Shown in pieces: positions 1 through 7,830 of a stretch of 64,000 nt of DNA; position 1 is the stretch's first letter; each line of letters opens with the position of its first letter. The translations under genes were made by a program, and so were the position numbers. The DNA is from GAS188 sp035949255. GTDB taxonomy: Bacteria; Pseudomonadota; Alphaproteobacteria; Rhizobiales; Beijerinckiaceae. The notes under the pieces were generated by a model that was not told the origin of the DNA, did no database searches, and saw only the letters and a list, made by a program, of their open reading frames with translations. The stretch spans positions 1-64,000 of the forward strand of contig DASZIL010000020.1 of assembly GCA_035949255.1 (NCBI GenBank), read 5' to 3'.

Positions 1-663
1 GCCGCCTGCCTGGGGCTTGGCCTTCTCAACGCGCTCGGCATCACCGTCATCGGCATCCCCTCCTTCATCATGACGCTCGCCATGATGCAGATCGGGGCTG
101 GGATCTCGGCGCTCCTCGTGCGCGGCCAGATCGCCTACAAAGTGCCCGATCTCGTCGCCACCTTGGGCGCGGGTTCGATCGGCGGCATTCCCTGGATCGT
201 GGTGGTGGCGGCCGTGCTTTTGCTCCTCGGCCATCTCGTGCTCACCTACACGCGCTTTGGCCGCTATGTTTACATCGTCGGTGGCAACCGCGAGGCCGCC
301 GAATATTCGGGCCTCAACGTCAAGCTGATCATCAGCACCGTCATGGTGATCTCGGCGGTGTGCTCAGGCATTGCGGGCATGCTCGGTGTCGCCCATTTCG
401 GCAGCGCCCAGCAGAACGAGTTCGACACCTATCTCCTTGATGCCATCGCGGCGGTCGTCGTCGGGGGGACGAGCCTCTTCGGTGGGCGCGGCGGCATCGG
501 CAACACGATCGTCGGCCTTTTCGTGCTCGGCGTGCTCAACAACGGCCTCGATCATGTGAAGATCGATTCCTTCTTGAAGATCCTGATCCGCGGTCTCATC
601 CTGCTCGCGGCACTCACCATCAATGTCTACGCGCAAAGGCTGCGCGCCACGGCCGAGGATTGA
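1..663 (+). CDS. Sugar ABC transporter permease (RbsC/XylH type), C-terminal part
   Basis: This is the C-terminal 220 residues of a membrane permease whose start lies before the window; the frame is open from base 1. It is strongly hydrophobic, with several membrane segments, and carries the conserved late region AAVVVGGTSLFGGRGG followed by GLFVLGVLNNGL, typical of BPD_transp_2 permeases of the ribose/xylose family. Such permeases form the inner-membrane channel for a periplasmic sugar-binding protein and an ATPase, which should lie upstream. No downstream partner is present: the next gene is on the opposite strand. The substrate cannot be told from this part. Confidence 0.9.
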   Translation, partial: AACLGLGLLNALGITVIGIPSFIMTLAMMQIGAGISALLVRGQIAYKVPDLVATLGAGSIGGIPWIVVVAAVLLLLGHLVLTYTRFGRYVYIVGGNREAAEYSGLNVKLIISTVMVISAVCSGIAGMLGVAHFGSAQQNEFDTYLLDAIAAVVVGGTSLFGGRGGIGNTIVGLFVLGVLNNGLDHVKIDSFLKILIRGLILLAALTINVYAQRLRATAED

Positions 664-688
664 GAGAGAAGAGTGAAGAGTGAAGAGT
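664..688 (+). repeat. Short 7-bp tandem repeat after the permease stop
   Basis: Directly behind the permease stop codon the motif GAAGAGT occurs three times in a row. It is purine-rich and has no coding role. It lies just before a second tandem repeat at 725-774, so the whole junction between the convergent genes is low complexity. Confidence 0.6.
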
Positions 689-724
689 GAAGTTGAATAG
701 ATAGAGCCGCCCAGAAAAGAATTT

Positions 725-774
725 CGCTATTCCCTACTCGCTATTCCCTACTCGCTATTCTGCTACTCGCATTC
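725..774. repeat. 14-bp tandem repeat at the 3' end of the GNAT gene
   Basis: The unit CGCTATTCCCTACT occurs at 725-738 and 739-752, then as a 15-bp variant at 753-767 and a 7-bp remnant at 768-774. The second unit contains the TAG stop codon of the minus-strand acetyltransferase (741-743), so the last residues of that protein are encoded by the repeat. Confidence 0.8.
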
Positions 775-1253
775 ACCTCCCCCCAGCTGTAGCGAAAGGT
801 TGGTAGGCCCGATGTTGGATTGCGGCCGGCGCGCAGGCGCCGAAAGCCATGCTTTTCGTAGAAGGCGATGGCGCGCGGATTGTCCTGGTTCACATCGAGC
901 CAAAGTCCGCGAGGCGAGACGCGCTTCGCCTCCGTGATGAGCGCTTCGCCGACGCCCTTTCCCCAATGATCGAGATCGACGACGATCTGGTCGAGGTAGC
1001 GAAGCTTCGGCGAGAGCGCGACGAAACCAAGGACGCGGTCGCGAGGGCTGGTCACGCAGCGCATCACGAAGCCCAGGACTTCCAGCTGCGCCAGATGCAC
1101 GCGCAACCATTTGCGCCGTTGATCGAAATCGATGGCCGGCATCGCCTCGCGCCATGCAGCGACCCAGAGGTCGAGCATGGCTTCACGATCTGTCTCCTTG
1201 ACGTCGCGAAGCGCGAAGGCAGAGGTTTTCGATTGTGAAGGCATCCCGCTCAT
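741..1253 (-). CDS. GNAT-family N-acetyltransferase
   Basis: A 170-residue GNAT protein that should transfer an acetyl group from acetyl-CoA to an unknown amine. The fold shows as a beta-strand region (VLGFVALS), the strand IVVDL, the acetyl-CoA loop in the form HWGKGVGEAL (Q/RxxGxG/A-like) and the C-terminal NPRAIAFYEKHGF motif. ATG at 1253 was chosen; another ATG at 1244 is possible, and a TTG at 1292 would add an arginine-rich stretch unlike the family. The last few residues (SSRIASRE) come from the tandem repeat at 725-774 and look like an accidental extension. The gene is convergent with the ABC permease and sits alone. Confidence 0.8.
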   Translation of the reverse strand: MSGMPSQSKTSAFALRDVKETDREAMLDLWVAAWREAMPAIDFDQRRKWLRVHLAQLEVLGFVMRCVTSPRDRVLGFVALSPKLRYLDQIVVDLDHWGKGVGEALITEAKRVSPRGLWLDVNQDNPRAIAFYEKHGFRRLRAGRNPTSGLPTFRYSWGEVNASSRIASRE

Positions 1254-1365
1254 GCGGCGCCGGCGGCCGCGGCAAGAGGGATGCTGTCTCAACGCATCGC
1301 GCCCGCGCCGATAGGGCGAGGCTTGACGGCACGAAGCGAGGGGGAGCGATGCATCCCTTACGTGC

Positions 1366-2397
1366 TCAACGATCCGTCAGCTTCAACTCGATGCGGCGGT
1401 TGCGCTTGAAGGCATCTTCCGTATCGCCGAGGTCGAGCGGCTGAAATTCGCCAAAACCCGCCGCGAGGAGATGTTCGGGTGGCAGGCCTTGCGACTGAAG
1501 GTAACGGACGACCGCGATGGCGCGCGCGGCGGAGAGATCCCAGTTCGTGGCGAATTTCCCGGTTCCCGACAGGGGGCGCTTGTCGGTGTGGCCGTCGACG
1601 CGAAGCACCCAAGGGATGTCGGGGGGAATATTCGTGATGATCTCACGCATCGCGGTCGCGACCTTGTCGAGCTCGGGCATGCCTTCCGGCTTCAGATCCG
1701 CCTGGCCGGGATCGAAGAAGACCTCCGATTGGAACACGAAGCGGTCGCCGACGATGCGGATGTCGGGGCGGTTGCCGAGAATATCGCGGAGCCGGCCGAA
1801 GAAGTCCGAGCGATAGCGCGCGAGCTCCTGCACCTTTTGCGCGAGCGCGACGTTGAGGCGCGAGCCGAGATCGGCGATGCGCGTCTGCGCGTCCTGCTCG
1901 CGCGTCTCGGATGCCTGGAGCGCGGATTCGATCGCCGCGAGTTGGCGGCGCAGCGCGGCGATCTGCTGGTTCAGCGCATCGACCTGCGCGAGCGCCCGGC
2001 TGGTGTCGGCCGTCTGCGCCTCGAGAGCGCTCTGCAGCTGTCCGGCGCGGCGGTCGGCCGCGTTCGCGGCGCCGCCGCCCGCGTCCATCTGCTCCTGGAG
2101 CCGCGTCTGATCGGCCTTCGCCTGGTCGAGCGTCGCTCTCAGCGCCCCGATCTCGGCATCCGATTTCGAGCCCTTCGTCTTCTCGAGCGACAACAGGTCG
2201 GTCAGCTCGGCGATCTGGCGGTTGAGGCGCGTGAGGACGGTGTCGCGGCCGTTCACCTCCTGCGAGAGCACGACCTGCGCCACGGCGAAGATCGACAAGA
2301 GGAAGGTGATGGTCAAGAGGAGCGTCGAAAGCGCGTCGACGAAGCCCGGCCAATAGTTGATTTCACGGGTGTATCGGCGTGTGCGTGCGAGTGCCAT
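1366..2397 (-). CDS. OmpA/MotB-like peptidoglycan-binding membrane protein
   Basis: 343 residues. There is one N-terminal membrane segment (about residues 18-45, STLLLTITFLLSIFAVAQVV) preceded by YWPGFVDAL as in MotB-like proteins. A long coiled coil rich in A, Q, E and R follows to about residue 200, and then a C-terminal OmpA-like domain with the peptidoglycan-binding core DGHTD and AARAIAVVRYL...GFGEFQPL...NRRIELKL. It should anchor to the inner membrane and bind the cell wall. It lies 10 bp behind the MotA/TolQ-like gene and is surely co-transcribed with it. The pair resembles a MotAB or TolQR stator, but no flagellar or Tol genes are nearby, so the process it drives is unknown. Confidence 0.85.
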   Translation of the reverse strand: MALARTRRYTREINYWPGFVDALSTLLLTITFLLSIFAVAQVVLSQEVNGRDTVLTRLNRQIAELTDLLSLEKTKGSKSDAEIGALRATLDQAKADQTRLQEQMDAGGGAANAADRRAGQLQSALEAQTADTSRALAQVDALNQQIAALRRQLAAIESALQASETREQDAQTRIADLGSRLNVALAQKVQELARYRSDFFGRLRDILGNRPDIRIVGDRFVFQSEVFFDPGQADLKPEGMPELDKVATAMREIITNIPPDIPWVLRVDGHTDKRPLSGTGKFATNWDLSAARAIAVVRYLQSQGLPPEHLLAAGFGEFQPLDLGDTEDAFKRNRRIELKLTDR

Positions 2398-2407
2398 GGG
2401 TCAGCCC

Positions 2408-3397
2408 TCACTCTCTGCGGACGGGCTCGGAAGCGAGCCGGTCGAGAAGGCGCTCCACCTTGCGCTCGCGCAGCGCTTGCGCCTCCACCCAATCGCGGAT
2501 CATCTGCTGCTCCGAGCGCATATGCTTGACGAGCGCCTGGATGCCCTCGGCGAGGTTCGCCATCGCCTGGGTCGTGGCCCGGTTTGAACTGTCGGCGCCA
2601 ACGAGCTGCTTCAGCTCGGTAAGGGCGTTGAAGACGCCCTGGAGCGCCGGAAGCTCACCGCCTTCGGAGGCGAGCGAGACACGTTGCGCGAGACGGTCCT
2701 CCACCTCGGTCGCGAAACGCGTATGGGCGCGCCCGACCTGGAGATCGAGAAAGCCGAGGACGAGCGAGCCCGCGAGGCCGAAGAGCGATGATGAGAAGGA
2801 AATGCCCATGCCGGCAAGCGGCGCCGCGAGGCCGCTCTTCAGATCCTCGAAAAGCGCGCCGCTCTCGCCGCCCGAGGTGTGCATCGTGCCGATCACGCCG
2901 CCAATCGAGCGCACGGTCTCGAGCAAGCCCCAGAAGGTGCCGAGGAGGCCAAGGAAGACGAGGAGCCCGGCGAGATAGCGCAGGATCTCGCGGCCCTCAT
3001 AAAGCCGCGCCTCGAAGGAATCGAGCAAGGCGCGCTGGTTGAGCGGGGTGAGGCTTTTGACCGCGCCGGTGAACGCGCCTTCGAGCGGACCGAGAAGATA
3101 GGGCTTGAGACGCGACGAGGACACAGCCGAACGCAGCTTGGCGTTCGCCCAGCGAACCTCGCGGCCGATCTGCCACAAGGCATGCAGAGCGAGCACGATG
3201 CCGGCGAGGAGCGCGGTGATGATCACCGCGTTGAGCACGGGATTTGCAAGAAACGCCGTGACGATACGCTCTTGCAGGAAAGCCACTGCGATCCCGCAGA
3301 GGATCAAAAAGACGATGACGCGCCCGAAATAGGTTCCCGGGCGGCTCAGCGGGGCGACGGGCGCGGGCAACGACGTCGCGGGCCCGGAATCGACCAT
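2408..3397 (-). CDS. MotA/TolQ/ExbB-like proton channel protein
   Basis: 329 residues with four predicted membrane segments: about 26-43, 54-74, 138-160 (LRYLAGLLVFLGLLGTFWGL) and 193-216. Between segments 2 and 3 is a large cytoplasmic part, and the tail is charged and helical. The FLGLLGTFWGLLETV stretch and the GMGISFSSSLFGLAGSL stretch match the conserved TolQ/ExbB/MotA channel helices. With the OmpA/MotB-like protein encoded 10 bp downstream it should form an ion-driven inner-membrane complex acting on the envelope. The ATG at 3397 has GGAG at suitable spacing upstream. The function is inferred from family only. Confidence 0.85.
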   Translation of the reverse strand: MVDSGPATSLPAPVAPLSRPGTYFGRVIVFLILCGIAVAFLQERIVTAFLANPVLNAVIITALLAGIVLALHALWQIGREVRWANAKLRSAVSSSRLKPYLLGPLEGAFTGAVKSLTPLNQRALLDSFEARLYEGREILRYLAGLLVFLGLLGTFWGLLETVRSIGGVIGTMHTSGGESGALFEDLKSGLAAPLAGMGISFSSSLFGLAGSLVLGFLDLQVGRAHTRFATEVEDRLAQRVSLASEGGELPALQGVFNALTELKQLVGADSSNRATTQAMANLAEGIQALVKHMRSEQQMIRDWVEAQALRERKVERLLDRLASEPVRRE

Positions 3398-3936
3398 AGG
3401 GGAGGCTCCTTCGTGCTCAGCGCATCATGGCTGCGCCGGTCAATGGGATCAAGGGCAGCCCCATCATGGGCGGCTCACGTTCCGGTGGTTGTTTCATGGC
3501 TCGAACTCGGAAGGCCTTGCCGCGCCCCAAAAGTCTCGGCGAGCCCTGTCCGTGACGCAAAAGGGAAGAAACAGACGAGAAGACGGGGAAAGGCGCGAGC
3601 AATCTTTACCTTCTTGATATTCCCCTTTGCGGTCATCGCGCTGCTCTCGCGGCCGAGGGCACCAAGGGTCACGACGCACACCGGCCAGCGCTCAAAGCCT
3701 TGGGCATGGCCTCGTGGCGATTAGAGTTCCCATGAATTCACATTCCGGTTACCTGATTCGGCCAAGACCTCATCGACCAAGAGCACAACCGAAAGATTGC
3801 AGCAACGATACGACATTTTCACGGCAGGCTTGTTGCGCCGGGCTCAACGCTAACTTCTTTCACGAACGGGTAATCCCTTCAGCCCTTCGCCAGCCGCGTC
3901 GCGAAGTGGGTTCGCCGTCAAGGCGCAATCCTCCCC
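3398..3936. other. Intergenic region without a supported gene
   Basis: 539 bp between the MotA-like gene and the phosphatase gene, both on the minus strand. Open frames here are short and lack family-like features, codon bias and ribosome binding sites. I see no convincing terminator or RNA gene. The minus-strand promoter of the envelope pair probably lies in the part nearest 3398, but no clear -35/-10 stands out. Confidence 0.5.
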
Positions 3937-4728
3937 CTATGCGGTTCCCTTGAGGATCGCGCCGAGCTCGGCATGCATGGTTTCGTTGCCGCAAATCACG
4001 TCCTTCGAGTCGACGAGTGATTTCTTGCCGTCGAGCGTGCTGAAGAGCCCGCCCGCCTCGCGAACCAACACCGAAGCCGCGCCGAAATCCCAGCTATTGA
4101 GGCCGCGCTCCCAGAACGCATCAAGGCGCCCGCAAGCCACATAGGCGATGTCGAGCGCCGCAGAACCCAACCGCCGCGTGGCGGCGGCGCGCGCCATCAC
4201 GGCGCTGAGCTCTTTCAGGAAATGCGGGTGGCCACCGCGTCCAAGGTGGGGCGTCGCGATCCCGATCAGGGCCAGGTTGAAATCGCGCCTGCCGGCGACG
4301 CGGATGCGGCGGTTGTTCATGTAGGCGCCCTTGCCGCGCTCCGCGACGAACATCTCGTCCTTCGCCGGGTCGTAGACGACGCCGGCCACGAAGTCTCCGT
4401 CGCGCTCGAGGCCGATCGAGACGCAAAATTGCGGGATCCCGTGCAGAAAATTGGTGGTGCCATCGAGCGGATCGACGTGCCATCGGTGCGCGCCGTCAGT
4501 GCCGGTGATGCTGCCGCCCTCCTCCATGACGAGGCCATAGGTGGGACGCGCCTTCGCCAGCGCCTCGCGAAGGATCTTCTCGGCCCGGCGATCGGCGGCC
4601 GAGACGAAGTCTCCCGGACCTTTCATCGAGACTTGCAAGGCTTCGACCTCGCCGAGATCGCGCCTCAGGCTCTTCGCGGCTTTGAGGGCGGCGTCGGTCA
4701 TCACGGAGATGAAGGGCGAACGGATCAT
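3937..4728 (-). CDS. Inositol monophosphatase family protein (SuhB/CysQ-like)
   Basis: 263 residues, close to the usual length of this Mg2+-dependent, Li+-sensitive phosphatase family. The metal-binding signatures are all present: MEEGG around residue 68, VDPLDGTTNFLHG around 86-98 and the C-terminal NSWDFGAASVLVREAGG. Likely substrates are inositol phosphate or related sugar or nucleotide phosphates; the sequence does not separate SuhB, IMPase and CysQ roles. The ATG at 4728 was kept because the helix leading to the active site starts about 10 residues later. The gene is separated from the Sel1 gene by about 130 bp that include a tandem repeat. Confidence 0.9.
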   Translation of the reverse strand: MIRSPFISVMTDAALKAAKSLRRDLGEVEALQVSMKGPGDFVSAADRRAEKILREALAKARPTYGLVMEEGGSITGTDGAHRWHVDPLDGTTNFLHGIPQFCVSIGLERDGDFVAGVVYDPAKDEMFVAERGKGAYMNNRRIRVAGRRDFNLALIGIATPHLGRGGHPHFLKELSAVMARAAATRRLGSAALDIAYVACGRLDAFWERGLNSWDFGAASVLVREAGGLFSTLDGKKSLVDSKDVICGNETMHAELGAILKGTA

Positions 4729-4813
4729 GTCGGCAAGACCGAAGCTCGAGGGATAAGGATGATGGGCGGTCTTCCGCCGGAATGGAGGTCAGCTCGGCTC
4801 TGTGCGCGCGGAT

Positions 4814-4872
4814 CAAAATCCCGTCAAGGACTGCAAAATCTGTCAGGGACTGCAAAATCCCGTCAAGGACTG
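4814..4872. repeat. 20-bp tandem repeat, three copies, over the Sel1 gene stop codon
   Basis: Copies are CAAAATCCCGTCAAGGACTG at 4814-4833, a 19-bp variant CAAAATCTGTCAGGGACTG at 4834-4852, and an exact copy of the first at 4853-4872. The third copy contains the TGA stop and the last codons of the minus-strand Sel1 gene (stop at 4863-4865). Confidence 0.9.
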
Positions 4873-5807
4873 AAGGTGCCGAGCTGGAAGGCGCTGAGCC
4901 GCTGGCGCACGAGGCCCAAGGCTTTCTCCCGTTCTTCGGGTGAGAGATTCGCCGTGGCCTTGTCGAGCCAAGGGTCGTCGCGCCCCGCGTGCTGGGCGAG
5001 CATGTTCCACGCGGCGGCCTCGGCAAGATCGCTCTTCACGCCGTGGCCGACCACATAGAGACGCGCCAGGCGGTTTTGCGCGATCGGATTGCCGCGTGAG
5101 GCCGCTCGGGCGAAGAGCTTGGCGGCGGCGTTCTCATCCTTCGCCACGCCTTCACCATTGAACAGCATGATGGCGTATTCGATCTCGGCGGGTTCATAGA
5201 AGTCGCGCGCCGCTTGCCCCATCAGGCGCGCGGCGCCCTCCGGATCGGCGGGCGTTCCCTTGCCATCGCGCATCAGGGTCGCGAGGGCATATTCGGCCTC
5301 CGCCACGCCGGCATCCGCCCCTCGGCGAATGAGCTTCACGGCGCGGGCATCCCCGTCGGGGGTTTTTTCGTTGAGGGCGAGAAGGCCGAGGTTATACGCG
5401 GCCGAATCTTGCCCCGCATTGGCCGCCTGTGTCAGCAACGCCTTGGCGCGGGCCTCGTCTCTCGGCACGCCGCGCCCTTGGAGCGCCATCATGCCGAGCG
5501 CATAAGCGGCGTTGCGATCGCCGCGCTCAGCCGCGAGCGCAAACCACTCCGCGGCCTTTTTCAGGTCGGGAGCGACGCCGAGACCGTCACCCGTGAGCTC
5601 GCCGAGAAGCGCCATGGCGGCGGCATCGTTGTGATCCTGCTCGACCCTTTTGGTCGCCTCGCTGAAGGCATCCCGATAATGGCCGCGCTGATAAGCGCCG
5701 AAGGCGAGATCGGGGGCTTCGCCGGCCGCCGCGAAGGCCCGTGACGCCAAAAGGCAAGCGAGGATCCCCGCGACCGAAAGGCATTGGAGGCGCCGGGTCG
5801 ACTTCAT
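4863..5807 (-). CDS. Sel1-repeat (TPR-like) secreted protein
   Basis: 314 residues. It begins with a signal peptide (MKSTRRLQCLSVAGILACLL, cleavage likely after SRAFAA), so it is probably periplasmic. About six Sel1 repeats follow, recognisable by G.GV..D..KAA.WFALAAERGD, GRGVPRDEARAKALLTQAA, GKGTPADPEGAARLMGQAA and similar units. Sel1 proteins are alpha-solenoid scaffolds for protein-protein contact. An in-frame start further upstream would add an arginine-rich stretch and hide the signal peptide, so ATG at 5807 is preferred. That ATG overlaps the stop of the ThiE-like gene (ATGA), indicating translational coupling. The final residues fall in a tandem repeat. Confidence 0.87.
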   Translation of the reverse strand: MKSTRRLQCLSVAGILACLLASRAFAAAGEAPDLAFGAYQRGHYRDAFSEATKRVEQDHNDAAAMALLGELTGDGLGVAPDLKKAAEWFALAAERGDRNAAYALGMMALQGRGVPRDEARAKALLTQAANAGQDSAAYNLGLLALNEKTPDGDARAVKLIRRGADAGVAEAEYALATLMRDGKGTPADPEGAARLMGQAARDFYEPAEIEYAIMLFNGEGVAKDENAAAKLFARAASRGNPIAQNRLARLYVVGHGVKSDLAEAAAWNMLAQHAGRDDPWLDKATANLSPEEREKALGLVRQRLSAFQLGTFSP

Positions 5808-6439
5808 GCCTGCGTCCGATGAGCGAGGCGCCGCAAGGCGGAGGCGGCGGCGGCCGCCGGACCCTCGGCCTGCGACCATAACGCCTCGCCGACGGCGACG
5901 AATTCGGCACCCGTCGCTGCGAGATCGTCGACCTCGTCGAGACTTCCGGCGAAGGCGACGCAGGGCGTCTCGAAAATGGACGACCACCAGGAGGCGCGTT
6001 CGACGACGCTCGACAAGGGCGGTCGGCGCCCCTCCGGGCCCTCTTCGCCGAACAGGACGTAGTCGGCGCCCTTCTCGGACGCCACCATGGCGTCGTCGCG
6101 AAGCCGCAAGCCCCCCACCCCGACGATGCGGTCCTGGCGCTTCAAAAAATCGAGGGCGGCGCCAAGCCGGCTCGGGTCGCGAAGATGCACCCCATCCGCC
6201 CCGGCGCGTGCCACGATCTCCAGGCGTTCGGCAATGAGCACCGCGGTTCCCTCGGCCTGCGCCACGGGCGCGATGAGCTTCACCCTATTGACGAGGCTTC
6301 GCTCGTCCGCATCGGCCAGATCGAGCACGAGCGCGGCCACCTCGCCGGCGGAGAGGACGGCCCGCAACGGCGAAAGGAAGGCCTCGCCATCCGAAATTTT
6401 CGGGCTGAACAGCATCAGACGGGGGGAGCTTGCGTCCAT
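5804..6439 (-). CDS. ThiE/TenI-like thiamine phosphate synthase family protein
   Basis: 211 residues forming a TIM barrel of the thiamine phosphate synthase/TenI superfamily. Recognisable parts are AGADGVHLRDP (ThiE has GADGVHLGQ), RIVGVGGLRLRDDAMVASEKGADYVLFGEE and a C-terminal ATGAEFVAVGEALW (ThiE GxxGVAV). ThiE joins the pyrimidine and thiazole phosphates of thiamine. No other thi genes are nearby and several phosphate-binding positions differ from classical ThiE, so a TenI-like or unknown barrel role is equally possible. ATG at 6439 was chosen because the frame before it is low-complexity arginine/proline. It overlaps the Sel1 gene by 4 bp. Confidence 0.75.
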   Translation of the reverse strand: MDASSPRLMLFSPKISDGEAFLSPLRAVLSAGEVAALVLDLADADERSLVNRVKLIAPVAQAEGTAVLIAERLEIVARAGADGVHLRDPSRLGAALDFLKRQDRIVGVGGLRLRDDAMVASEKGADYVLFGEEGPEGRRPPLSSVVERASWWSSIFETPCVAFAGSLDEVDDLAATGAEFVAVGEALWSQAEGPAAAAASALRRLAHRTQA

Positions 6440-6530
6440 GATGGGTTGTGGCTTCAAGGTCCCGCCGCGGCGGAGAGGAGCTTGTTCCCTCGCCGATGAT
6501 GGTGGCGAAAACGCGGCTCCTGGTCCCGCC

Positions 6531-6615
6531 GTGTCCTCCCGGCCGAGCGCTCCGTAGGGAGCGCAAGGCGCGCCCAAGGGCGCGACCCGAGGGCTCGCCT
6601 CGCCGGGAGTGACAC
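6531..6615. repeat. Branched intergenic palindromic element
   Basis: Outer arms 6531-6543 (GTGTCCTCCCGGC) and 6602-6615 pair with a single bulge. Inside are three further stems: 6547-6553/6558-6564, 6569-6575/6578-6584 and 6588-6592/6598-6602. This looks like a dispersed repetitive extragenic palindrome rather than a terminator, since no T-tract follows. Confidence 0.65.
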
Positions 6616-6704
6616 GACCGGTCATTCCCGCTGTGTGACTAGAGCGCGCCGGCTTTGAATGGAATCCAGGGTACTTGAACGCGCTCGGCCCGCGCCGCGC
6701 CTGC

Positions 6705-7727
6705 CTACGCCGCCTTCTCCAGCTCCTTCTTCCACTGGCCGAGCGTCGCAAGCCCGTTCATCTTGGCGCGATGCGTGAAGGCCTTCTGCGCCGCCACCAC
6801 ATTGTCGGATTTGCCGGCCCAAGCCTGTTGCGGAGCCGACTGCAGCGCGCGTCCATAGCTGAAGCTCAGCTTCCAGGGGAAACCGCCGATGCGGTTCATC
6901 GCGTCGAGATGGGCGGTGGCGTCGATATCGGACTGGCCGCCGGAGAGGAACACGATGCCGGGAACGGCCGAGGGCACGCAGCGTTTGAGCACGCGAAGCG
7001 TCGCCTCCGCCACCTCCTGCACGCTCGCCTGTTTCGGATTTTTCTTACCCGAAACCACCATGTTCGGCTTGAGCACGCTGCCCTCGAGCACGACATGGGC
7101 GTAGAAGAGCTGCTGATAGAGCTCCTTCAGCACCCACTCGGTCACGCGCTCGCAGGTCGCGAGATCATGGCCGCCGTCCATCAGCACCTCCGGCTCGACG
7201 ATAGGCACGATGTCGGCCTCCTGGCACAGCGCGGCGTAGCGGGCGAGCGCGTGAGCGTTCGCCAGGACGCAGGTGTAGCTCGGCTTGTGCTCACCGATGT
7301 CGATGACGGCACGCCATTTCGCAAAACGCGCACCGAGCGCGTGATACCCTTTCAGCCGGCCGGCGAGTCCATCAAGCCCTTCGGTGACGGTCTCGCCCGG
7401 GCAGAAAGGCAGTGGCTTCGCGCCGGTATCGACCTTGATGCCGGGGATCGCGCCCGCATCCTCGATCAGCTTGATGAGCGGGGTGCCGTCCTTCGCCTTC
7501 TGACGGATGGTCTCGTCGAAGAGGATCACGCCCGAGACATGCGTCTTCATCGCCTCCGTCGAGCGGAACAGGAGCTCGCGATAATCGCGGCGGTTCTCCT
7601 CGGTATTGGTTACCTTGATGGCGTCAAATCGTTTCTGGATGGTGCCCGAGGATTCGTCCGCCGCCAGGATGCCCTTGCCGGGCACCACCATATTCCGCGC
7701 TACTTTCGACAATTGCTCGAGATTCAT
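6705..7727 (-). CDS. fba: Class I fructose-bisphosphate aldolase
   Basis: 340 residues. It splits fructose 1,6-bisphosphate into dihydroxyacetone phosphate and glyceraldehyde 3-phosphate, and works in reverse in gluconeogenesis. The N-terminal GKGILAADES motif, TPLIKLIEDAGAIPGIKVD, the EPEVLMDG region and VLEGSVLKPNMV with the Schiff-base lysine all match the class I (metal-free, lysine-based) aldolases found in animals and some bacteria. ATG at 7727 has GGGAGAAG just upstream; a TTG eight codons earlier is less likely. It lies about 100 bp downstream of pgk on the same strand, within a tkt-gap-pgk-fba cluster. Confidence 0.96.
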   Translation of the reverse strand: MNLEQLSKVARNMVVPGKGILAADESSGTIQKRFDAIKVTNTEENRRDYRELLFRSTEAMKTHVSGVILFDETIRQKAKDGTPLIKLIEDAGAIPGIKVDTGAKPLPFCPGETVTEGLDGLAGRLKGYHALGARFAKWRAVIDIGEHKPSYTCVLANAHALARYAALCQEADIVPIVEPEVLMDGGHDLATCERVTEWVLKELYQQLFYAHVVLEGSVLKPNMVVSGKKNPKQASVQEVAEATLRVLKRCVPSAVPGIVFLSGGQSDIDATAHLDAMNRIGGFPWKLSFSYGRALQSAPQQAWAGKSDNVVAAQKAFTHRAKMNGLATLGQWKKELEKAA

Positions 7728-7830
7728 TGTTCTTCTCCCATCAAGAAGCAAAGCGGCATGTCGCCTCGACGCTTTGGCATCCTTCGTTCTCGCCGCTTCC
7801 GATGCCGCGCGGCCCCTCCAGGCGCCAGCG

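Noticed and set aside
1366..3397. Zorya-type anti-phage system (ZorA/ZorB-like genes)
   Set aside because: The pair fits a MotA/MotB-like plan, but there is no ZorC, ZorD or ZorE gene and the neighbours are housekeeping genes.
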